6,205 bases of DNA from Verrucomicrobiales bacterium. Its GTDB lineage: Bacteria; Verrucomicrobiota; Verrucomicrobiia; Limisphaerales; SXQI01. The stretch covers positions 1 through 6,205 of the forward strand of contig JAQGOX010000779.1 of NCBI GenBank assembly GCA_028293365.1, in the 5' to 3' direction. The translations under genes and the position numbers were made by a program. Under the pieces are notes generated by a model. The model did not search any database. It saw only the letters and a program-made list of their open reading frames with translations, and was not told the DNA's origin. Of the stretch, positions 1 through 5,473 are shown in pieces (the first letter of the stretch is position 1; the number at the start of each line of letters is the position of its first letter).

Positions 1-785
1 GGAGCGGCAACGTCATTAAAACTGGGCGACGACAACACATGCGCCGCACTTGAGGCCTTTCCCGTATCCGTTTGCTCTTCCGGCTTCGCATCGGCCAGTT
101 TCATGTCTCCCGAATCAGTGTCACGCGCCAGTTTCCACGAGTTCGTGGCGTTGGTGCTCGTAACGGAAACCGAACGAATACGATCGATTTTAAAGAAGTC
201 TTTGTTCAACCACGATTCCGGCTTTGATTCGACGTTTGAAAGCGCGTCGGATAGCAGCCAAACTTTCGGCGGGTTGGATTCCGTCATGACATAGCGGCCG
301 GCCGGAAAATCGCCTCCACCGAATTGGGAGCCGCCCGGTGACTCTTTGGAATATTTTTTTCCAAGAGTGACTGATTGAATTGGTTTGCCGGATTTATCCT
401 TAAACTGCAGCAGGGTGCCTGCATTCGTGCCGGTTCCGCCCAGTTCCAATCGCCCCAATTGCGACGCGCCCACGGTCACGCTCTGAACTGTTTTAATATC
501 GGCAAATTTGCGAACCAATTCCGAAATTTCGGAGAAGTTCGCGGGATAGTTATAGCGCTCACGCACTTTCCAGGCGTCGTCCTGTTTGACGAGATTCAAC
601 TCGCTCTTCGGATCTTTGATTGTGACCTGTGCGACATCGTTGATGGGAAAAGTCGGGAGTAGTTTTTGCCCGGCTTGCACATCGGATGTGCGATAGGATT
701 CCTGTTGTTTTGTGGCAAAATGCCAGCCGAGGCCACCAATTACGATGCCCGCCAGCAGCAGCGTGATGAGTTGTTTGCGGTTCAT
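1..785 (-). CDS. DUF4340 domain-containing membrane-anchored protein (3' end cut by the window edge)
   Basis: The ATG is at 785-783 and the minus-strand frame is open for 261 codons to the left edge, with no stop, so the C-terminus is missing. The N-terminus (MNRKQLITLLLAGIVIGG) is a short basic stretch plus one hydrophobic helix at about residues 5-21, so the rest is probably held outside the cytoplasmic membrane. The repeated beta-rich pattern is typical of DUF4340 proteins: 'VAQVTIKDP', 'AWKVRERYNYPA', 'GRYVMTES', and 'VWLLSDALSNV' followed by 'WLNKDFFKI' at about residues 184-206. The start overlaps the upstream stop as ATGA. I see no Shine-Dalgarno before it, so translation probably depends on coupling to the upstream gene. 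DUF4340 genes commonly sit next to Gld-type ABC genes. Its biochemical role is unknown, and accessory subunit of the transporter is an inference from position. Confidence 0.9.
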   Translation of the reverse strand, partial: MNRKQLITLLLAGIVIGGLGWHFATKQQESYRTSDVQAGQKLLPTFPINDVAQVTIKDPKSELNLVKQDDAWKVRERYNYPANFSEISELVRKFADIKTVQSVTVGASQLGRLELGGTGTNAGTLLQFKDKSGKPIQSVTLGKKYSKESPGGSQFGGGDFPAGRYVMTESNPPKVWLLSDALSNVESKPESWLNKDFFKIDRIRSVSVTSTNATNSWKLARDTDSGDMKLADAKPEEQTDTGKASSAAHVLSSPSFNDVAA

Positions 786-2695
786 TTTGCGGCAGTTTTT
801 TTCCGTTTCAACACTGCGAGCGAGATGCCCGATAGCGCAACCAGCAAAGGCATGGCTGCGATGTTTACCCATTTCAGTGTATTTTCCATCGAATCGATTT
901 CGCGACGCAGGTTTTTCCGTTCCTGTTTCAATTGCTTCTTCACTTCGACCTGTTTTTGCTGAACTTTTTGAATTTCCTGCTGTTGTTCAGGCGACATGAT
1001 GAAACGTTGCGTCGTCTCCTTGTTTTTTTGCAATTCATTTAGCCGGGTCTGTGCCTCCGCGACACTTTTTTCGAGTTCCTTGATCTTCGCCTGGAATCTC
1101 TGTTCCGCTTCGGCTTTCATGCGATTTACGCGCGTGAATGGACGGTTCATCGTAGCGCGGCTGCGCACTGCGATCAGGTTGTTGTCGCCGCCCAACTGCT
1201 CAACCATATTCTGGATAAGATTTAAATTGCCATTGCGGGGATAGACGATTTTCTGACCAAAAATTTCCTGGACCTGTGCGGCAAACTGGTCGTAAAGCAG
1301 GTCCGCGTCGCCAACCAAAATCACCGCGGTATCTTTCGTCGATTCTTTCAACGAAGGACTATTATCGGTGGCCGGTTTGTCTTTTCCTGCGTCATCTTTG
1401 GCCTCAGGCGCATCTTTTGGTTTTCCCTCTGGAAATGCCGTTTTGAATTTTCCAGTGAGCCGGATTGCGAGCGATAATGGTTTTCCACCAGGAACGAAGT
1501 CTTTAACGATTTGTTCGCCGGAGAATTCGGCCATGAATTTTTCGACCGGCTGCGATTGAGCGGTCGTTTTCAAAAGGACGGTTTCGGTCAGGCCGACCGC
1601 GGGCGTTCCACTAAAGGTGCCGGAGAATGGAATCAGCAAACTGTCGATTTGGCTGGTGACGACGTCGTTTGTATTGACTCCTTCAGAGGTTACGGAAAGC
1701 ACTGCGGGCGCCGACTCAGGCCGTTGGCCCCGGTTGATACGGGTCTGGAAAACTGTGTCCGCGACGACTTTGTTTTGATCGAAATCAATTCCCCATGCTT
1801 TTAATAGCTTGTCCAACGTCGAACCGCCTACCGCCGCAGCTTGCATTGGATTCATTTGCGGGTTGCTTCTGCTATCCACCACGGACAGCGGGTCAAGAAA
1901 CGCAATCAGTTTCCCGCCTCGCAAAACGAACTGATCGAGCGCGTACTGTGCCTTGTCCGTAATGCCTTTTGGATGCACGACCACAAGGACTTTAATGTCG
2001 TCATCGATTTTGTCGGTCGTCATTTGGACCTCTTTGACGGTGAAGTCGCGCTTTAGTTCGTTCACGAAAACCCAGGGATCCTGACGTCCGCCTTGTCCCA
2101 TGCGCATTGCCATCGGATTCATTTCGCCGAAGACTGGCAACGCACTCATGACACCAATTACCTGCTTGTCGGTCGTAGCGACGTTCGCAATCGCCCGTGT
2201 AATATCATATTCAAGCAAGCGTTCACGGCGTGGATCAAGGAAGGGCAGGGCGGTCTTGGAATCAAGCATGTTAAACGCCAGACCCATATAAACCTTATCG
2301 CCCATATTCAGGGCCTGTCCTTCAACGCCATCAAGGTTTGCGGAATCTTCGGCGTCCGAATCGGGTTGCGGATCGAACTTCTTGATCAGAATGTTCTTCG
2401 GTGAGATTTTTTTGTATTCCTCAAGCAAATCTTCCACGCGTTGGGCGTAGGTCTTGAGCTCGACGGGCATGTCCTTGCCCTGTGTGCAATAAAAACGGAT
2501 CTCTACCGGCGTATCCAGTTTCTTCACGATGGCCTTGGTTCCGGAGGAAAGCGTGTATAGCTTTTCCGAAGTAAGGTCGATGCGTTCGGACGCCACGTGC
2601 GAGATGACGTAGATGGCGATCATGATAAAAAGCATCACGATCACGCCCACTACCGAAAAGAGAAAATTCTCCAGATTACTTTTCTTTGCAGTCAT
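782..2695 (-). CDS. Gldg-family protein, auxiliary subunit of a Gld-type ABC transporter
   Basis: This 637-residue protein has a membrane helix at about 10-33, a large middle part, and a second helix at about 608-630 followed by a basic tail (KRKKTAAK). The topology implies that residues 34-607 lie outside the cytoplasmic membrane. Family-like stretches are 'SERIDLTSEKLYTLS' (36-50), 'DPRRERLLEYDITRAIANV' (154-172), 'HPKGITDKAQYALDQFVLRG' (241-260) leading into 'LIAFLDP', and 'VILVGDADLLYDQF' (458-471). Together they match the GldG / ABC_transp_aux type. Residues 424-455 form a low-complexity Lys/Asp/Pro linker, and 525-605 is strongly charged and Gln-rich, predicted coiled coil. The ATG at 2695 has GAAAGG at 2706-2701, five bases upstream. 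The gene lies 17 bases after the permease and overlaps the DUF4340 gene by four bases. The family is certain by eye. The cargo and partners are inferred from the operon. Confidence 0.92.
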   Translation of the reverse strand: MTAKKSNLENFLFSVVGVIVMLFIMIAIYVISHVASERIDLTSEKLYTLSSGTKAIVKKLDTPVEIRFYCTQGKDMPVELKTYAQRVEDLLEEYKKISPKNILIKKFDPQPDSDAEDSANLDGVEGQALNMGDKVYMGLAFNMLDSKTALPFLDPRRERLLEYDITRAIANVATTDKQVIGVMSALPVFGEMNPMAMRMGQGGRQDPWVFVNELKRDFTVKEVQMTTDKIDDDIKVLVVVHPKGITDKAQYALDQFVLRGGKLIAFLDPLSVVDSRSNPQMNPMQAAAVGGSTLDKLLKAWGIDFDQNKVVADTVFQTRINRGQRPESAPAVLSVTSEGVNTNDVVTSQIDSLLIPFSGTFSGTPAVGLTETVLLKTTAQSQPVEKFMAEFSGEQIVKDFVPGGKPLSLAIRLTGKFKTAFPEGKPKDAPEAKDDAGKDKPATDNSPSLKESTKDTAVILVGDADLLYDQFAAQVQEIFGQKIVYPRNGNLNLIQNMVEQLGGDNNLIAVRSRATMNRPFTRVNRMKAEAEQRFQAKIKELEKSVAEAQTRLNELQKNKETTQRFIMSPEQQQEIQKVQQKQVEVKKQLKQERKNLRREIDSMENTLKWVNIAAMPLLVALSGISLAVLKRKKTAAK

Positions 2696-2712
2696 AAGTG
2701 CCTTTCGAGAAA

Positions 2713-3462
2713 TTAGCCAGCGCGGTGGCTGCGGATGATAACGCTCGTGGTAAACAGCGAAAAGAATATCACCGCGAGAAAGAAAACAAGGTCCCTCGAA
2801 TCAATAACTCCTCTTTGAAATCCTTCAAAATGGGTCATTACACTGAAAGCGGCAATCGCTTCGATAAGACGTGGAAAGCTGTCTGAAAACTGATCCAGCA
2901 ATCGTGTCACCGGGGGCCAGCCGGCCAGGATCAAAAAGAGACAGGTGACCACGGACAAAATAAAACTGACTACCTGGTTGCGGGTCAACGCTGAAGTCAT
3001 GCAACTTATTGCAAGGTAACTACCGGCCAACAAAAGGCTTCCAATATACCCCGCGAAAATCACACCGTTGTCCGGATGGCCCAGGTAATTGACCGTAATA
3101 AGGATTGGAAATGTTAAAACAAGTGCAAGCGCCAGGAACAGCCAGGATGCCAGGAATTTTCCTACAATTGCCTCCCATGCGGCGATCGGCATTGTCAGTA
3201 ATAATTCCATCGTGCCCAGCCGGCGTTCTTCGGACCACAAACGCATTCCTACAGCAGGAACCAGGAATAGATACAACCACGGATGCCAGAGAAAGAACGA
3301 AACCAAAGAGGCTTCTCCCCGTTCAAAAAATCCGCCCGCCATGAAGGTGAAGAAACCTGTTAAAAGAAGAAAGATAACGATAAAAACATAAGCTACAGGC
3401 GAGGCGAAATAGCCTGAGAGTTCACGCTTGGCGATCGTTTTAATATGGCTCACTGAGTTCAT
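2713..3462 (-). CDS. ABC transporter permease, GldF-like (ABC-2 type)
   Basis: This 249-residue polytopic protein has about six membrane helices, near residues 22-42, 54-74, 104-124, 134-158, 164-182 and 226-246. A short cytoplasmic amphipathic N-terminus (HIKTIAKRELSGYFASPVAY) and the loop 'MRLWSEERRLGTMELLLTMP' at 73-92 are hallmarks of ABC-2/GldF permeases. The loop after the second helix is the likely contact with the ATPase. 'FSVMTHFEGFQRGVIDSRD' near the C-terminus is also family-typical. The length is normal for a half-size permease, so the working transporter would need a dimer. The ATG at 3462 overlaps the ATPase stop as ATGA and has a near-perfect Shine-Dalgarno (AAGGAGG, 3476-3470) seven bases upstream, inside the ATPase gene. 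It probably forms the membrane channel of the complex encoded here. The substrate cannot be read from the sequence. Confidence 0.93.
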   Translation of the reverse strand: MNSVSHIKTIAKRELSGYFASPVAYVFIVIFLLLTGFFTFMAGGFFERGEASLVSFFLWHPWLYLFLVPAVGMRLWSEERRLGTMELLLTMPIAAWEAIVGKFLASWLFLALALVLTFPILITVNYLGHPDNGVIFAGYIGSLLLAGSYLAISCMTSALTRNQVVSFILSVVTCLFLILAGWPPVTRLLDQFSDSFPRLIEAIAAFSVMTHFEGFQRGVIDSRDLVFFLAVIFFSLFTTSVIIRSHRAG

Positions 3463-4424
3463 TTCGTTGCCTCCTTCACGGTTTCGGGCAGCGTAATACT
3501 GCGAAATACTTCATCCAACCGGCCTTCTTCTGTGTGTAATTCTTCAATTTGGAATTTTTCCCGGATTGCGAGTTCACCCACGCTCCTCGCCAGTTCTCCA
3601 TCCACCGCCGACGTCTGCGGAAACACGCGCGCCTGCACGCGAAATTTGTCTTCGTCCACTACAACCGTTTTTCGGACCGTAGGCAACTGTGATAGCTTTT
3701 GCTTAAGATCAGCGCCGCTGATGCCGCCCACTCGCAGAATGACAGCTCCCGAGATATCCGAGCGGTGTTTAAGTTGTTGTGGGGTGCCGTTGGCGACGAT
3801 TTGACCGCGATCGATTATAATCGCACGCGAACAGGCCGCTTCCACTTCTTCAAGAATGTGCGTGGAGAAAATAATCGCTTTCTTTTCGCCCATCCGCTTG
3901 ATGAGCGTGCGCACTTCATGTTTCTGATTTGGATCAAGGCCATCGGTCGGCTCATCCAGAATCAGCACATCTGGGTCATGAATGATCGACTGAGCGAAGC
4001 AAGTGCGGTGACGGAACCCTTTGGAGAGCGTATCGATGCTTTGATGAATGACTCCCTCCAAAAAGCACATTTCAATCGCGCGGTGGACCGCCCTTTTCTT
4101 GGCATCCCCGGCCAGGCCGCGCAATTCTGCTGAAAATCCAAGGAAACCCGAAACCGTCATGTCCGTATAGGCCGGAGCATTTTCCGGAAGGTATCCGATC
4201 AGCCTTTTTGCGGGAATCGGATTTTGAACCATATCAAATCCACCGACTGTTATCGATCCGGCGGTTGGCGGGATAAATCCGGTAATCATCCGCATGCTGG
4301 TTGATTTGCCCGCGCCATTCGGCCCGAGAAAACCAAGTACTTCTCCCCGTTCAACTGAAAAAGAAATCGCGTTCACCGCGAGTTTCTCTCCGAAAGCTTT
4401 TGTCAAGTTATCGACTCTAATCAT
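3459..4424 (-). CDS. ABC transporter ATP-binding protein, GldA-like
   Basis: This 321-residue nucleotide-binding subunit has Walker A GPNGAGKST at 34-42, signature LSKGFRHR at 133-140 (in place of LSGGQ), Walker B VLILDE at 153-158, D-loop GLDP at 162-165 and the switch histidine H189 in 'STHILEEVE'. The Q-loop position reads GYLPEN (77-82), with Glu in place of Gln, which is common in GldA/NatA-type export ATPases. Residues after about 225 form a C-terminal extension typical of the same subfamily. All catalytic residues are intact. The ATG at 4424 is fixed by an in-frame TGA directly before it (4427-4425) and has GGAG at 4435-4432, seven bases upstream. It is the first gene of the leftward operon and presumably powers the GldF-like permease encoded just downstream, working as a dimer on the cytoplasmic face. 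Subfamily assignment is confident. Substrate and direction of transport are not. Confidence 0.95.
   Translation of the reverse strand: MIRVDNLTKAFGEKLAVNAISFSVERGEVLGFLGPNGAGKSTSMRMITGFIPPTAGSITVGGFDMVQNPIPAKRLIGYLPENAPAYTDMTVSGFLGFSAELRGLAGDAKKRAVHRAIEMCFLEGVIHQSIDTLSKGFRHRTCFAQSIIHDPDVLILDEPTDGLDPNQKHEVRTLIKRMGEKKAIIFSTHILEEVEAACSRAIIIDRGQIVANGTPQQLKHRSDISGAVILRVGGISGADLKQKLSQLPTVRKTVVVDEDKFRVQARVFPQTSAVDGELARSVGELAIREKFQIEELHTEEGRLDEVFRSITLPETVKEATK
3470..3476 (-). promoter_or_regulatory. Strong ribosome binding site for the GldF-like permease
   Basis: AAGGAGG on the minus strand lies seven bases before the permease ATG and inside the end of the ATPase gene. It allows independent initiation as well as coupling through the ATGA overlap. 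It contrasts with the missing site before the DUF4340 gene. Confidence 0.8.
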
Positions 4425-4518
4425 TCAACGTCTCCGATTCTGGCCCTTCATTCCCATCTGCTGGCCAAACAGTCGCAGTTTTTCCACTCAAATACTACGA
4501 ATGCGTATTGGTTTTTAT

Positions 4519-4549
4519 TCGATACGCCACTACATACACTATGTGTCAA
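4519..4549 (-). promoter_or_regulatory. Putative promoter of the ABC/Gld operon
   Basis: The minus strand carries a perfect TTGACA at 4549-4544. The best later -10 candidate, TATCGA at 4524-4519, is weak and sits at a long 19-base spacing. The position, between the upstream terminator and the first gene, fits a promoter with a leader of roughly 90 bases. The palindrome ACACTATGTGT (4536-4546) overlaps the -35 and could be an operator. The -35 is seen directly. The rest is inference. Confidence 0.35.
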
Positions 4550-4583
4550 GCCGCTTTCACGAAAAAACTCAAATTTAAGCATT

Positions 4584-4615
4584 AAAAAAGGGGAATAGCC
4601 GAGCTATTCCCCTTT
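4584..4615 (-). terminator. Intrinsic terminator after the 176-residue gene
   Basis: A perfect 13-bp inverted repeat (4587-4599 with 4603-4615) surrounds a 3-base loop. It begins 18 bases after the stop codon of the leftward gene. On the minus strand the arm runs into six consecutive T (4589-4584). On the plus strand no T run follows beyond the stem itself, so it should act leftward only. It separates this gene from the ABC operon, which therefore needs its own promoter. Confidence 0.9.
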
Positions 4616-4632
4616 CAAAAGGTTGATGGTTT

Positions 4633-5163
4633 TTACTTCTTGCCCGCGCGCCAATTTGCCCAGCGTGTCTTTGCCGCAGCCGCAATTTTCGCTTTCGCTT
4701 CAGGTGACATTTGTCGTCGACCGGATGCGCCGCCGCTGGCCGGGCCTTTGGTGGCGAGCGCTGGCCGCCCCCGCTGCCGCGGCTCGGACGGTACAAATCC
4801 GGAAGGCAAGCCGAAACGGCCCCCTTCATTTAAGAATTTCGGATTCTTTCCGTACAAAATAACCCCAAGCGAATTCATGGGATCATTCGTCGCGAATTTA
4901 TAACCGAGGTCCTGCACCCCTTTCAGGATATCATCCTTCGAAAGAGATCCCGATTTAACAACTTCGATGACGGCGTCGCGCAACGAAATGGCGTTGCGAT
5001 TACGGGTTCCACCGGAGCGAGGTCCGACTCGTCCGTCGGCTGTGAACCCGGCCATTTGGCCCAGGGCCTGATTTATTTCGCGCAACCGCTGTTCGATTTG
5101 GGTTTTTTCCTGCAGGATGGCGTCCCGCAAGCTAACATACTGCCTAAGGTTGTCATGTTTCAT
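4633..5163 (-). CDS. Small putative DNA-binding protein: coiled coil, winged-helix-like domain, AT-hook-like core and basic RWA tail
   Basis: I do not recognise a named family for this 176-residue protein. Residues 5-36 are heptad-like and charged (predicted coiled coil, likely dimerising). Residues 40-57 are a Gly/Arg linker. Residues 58-120 have the helix-helix-helix-wing pattern of HARE-HTH-like winged helices: 'LRDAVIEVVKSG', then 'LSKDDILKGVQDLGY', then 'FLNEGGRFGLP' as the wing. RQRGRPA at 129-135 contains an AT-hook core (RGRP). The tail at 152-172 is 'MSPEAKAKI', an Ala run, then 'KTRWANWRA', a motif seen at the end of many small proteins in Verrucomicrobia and related phyla. The ATG at 5163 is the only possible start, because an in-frame TAG lies four codons upstream (5175-5173). 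There is only a weak GGGA before it. It is monocistronic, ending in a strong terminator. Nucleoid or regulatory DNA binding is an inference from these parts. Confidence 0.8.
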   Translation of the reverse strand: MKHDNLRQYVSLRDAILQEKTQIEQRLREINQALGQMAGFTADGRVGPRSGGTRNRNAISLRDAVIEVVKSGSLSKDDILKGVQDLGYKFATNDPMNSLGVILYGKNPKFLNEGGRFGLPSGFVPSEPRQRGRPALATKGPASGGASGRRQMSPEAKAKIAAAAKTRWANWRAGKK

Positions 5164-5170
5164 AGAGTCC

Positions 5171-5205
5171 CACTATGAGAATAGACTTTGAAAAGCGCAA
5201 GCGCT
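5171..5205 (-). promoter_or_regulatory. Possible promoter and operator of the 176-residue gene
   Basis: The minus strand shows TTGCGC (5200-5195), a 17-base spacer, then CATAGT (5177-5172): three and four matches to the consensus hexamers. The inverted repeat AGCGC-TT-GCGCT (5194-5205) covers the -35, which would suit a repressor or autoregulation. A start site about seven bases after the -10 would fall at the ATG and give a leaderless or nearly leaderless message, in keeping with the weak ribosome binding site. This is tentative. Confidence 0.3.
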
Positions 5206-5339
5206 GTTTTTCTAAATCGAGCGGTAAAACTCAGTAATGCTACTTAGCTGGACGACAACATCGCTTGGGGTACTGCCTGTCTAAGCGCCGGAATTTGCGA
5301 ATTGTGACAGCTTTTTTGGGCCTCAACGGACCTAGCGGG

Positions 5340-5351
5340 AGCCCTAGGGCT
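5340..5351. repeat. Perfect 12-base palindrome, with outer GACC/GGTC arms
   Basis: AGCCCTAGGGCT is fully self-complementary. GACC at 5329-5332 and GGTC at 5356-5359 could extend a hairpin, with six T at 5361-5366 on the plus strand. It could be a protein binding site or part of a weak terminator-like structure. No plus-strand gene explains the latter. Confidence 0.5.
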
Positions 5352-5390
5352 ATTTGGTCATTTTTTCGATGGAGCTTTCATTTCTAGCAG

Positions 5391-5428
5391 AAAAAGGGAG
5401 CGTGAAATGTCGAGCGGAGTCACTTTTT
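5391..5428 (-). terminator. Weak candidate terminator after the methyltransferase
   Basis: About 45 bases after the methyltransferase stop, the minus strand has AAAAAGTGA, a 14-base loop, TCAC, a six-base bulge (GCTCCC) and then TTTTT. The stem is short and bulged, so it is much weaker than the terminator at 4584-4615. It is the only terminator-like structure in a suitable place. Confidence 0.25.
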
Positions 5429-5473
5429 GAATACAACCCTATCCCACCACTCGGCTTACGCAGCTACCACCCA

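Larger units (their letters stand above)
5164..5473. other. 310-base intergenic region with several inverted repeats and no convincing gene
   Basis: No tRNA-like or protein-coding signal was found on either strand. Inverted repeats are at 5194-5205, 5277-5310 (five-base stem CTGTC/GACAG followed by C and six T at 5312-5317 on the plus strand), 5340-5351 (perfect 12-base palindrome AGCCCTAGGGCT), and 5391-5428 (AAAAA/TTTTT outer arms, GTGA/TCAC inner arms). No strong terminator is seen directly after the methyltransferase. The promoter of the downstream gene must lie in or upstream of this stretch. Confidence 0.6.

Noticed and set aside
2093..2404. Plus-strand open frame of 103 codons opposite the Gldg gene
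   Set aside because: Antisense to strongly conserved Gldg-family sequence. The composition (His/Ile-rich without domain pattern) is that of a shadow.
3699..4133. Plus-strand open frame of 144 codons opposite the ATPase gene
   Set aside because: It lies wholly within a well-supported ATPase gene, has no ribosome binding site or recognisable protein features, and is explained as an antisense shadow.
4425..4457. Ten-codon leader-like frame (MGMKGQNRRR) ending in TGA directly before the ATPase ATG
   Set aside because: No Shine-Dalgarno precedes it and the peptide has no attenuator-like residue run. I used it only to note that the in-frame TGA fixes the ATPase start.
4575..4829. Second minus-strand frame overlapping the 3' half of the 176-residue gene
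   Set aside because: It runs through the terminator hairpin, is Arg/Pro/Gly-rich as expected of an off-frame reading of GC-rich DNA, and the other frame has coherent domains.
5164..5473. Possible tRNA, riboswitch or CRISPR repeats in the intergenic region
   Set aside because: No cloverleaf, no T-loop GTTCRA motif, no regularly spaced repeats and no recognisable riboswitch core were found by eye.
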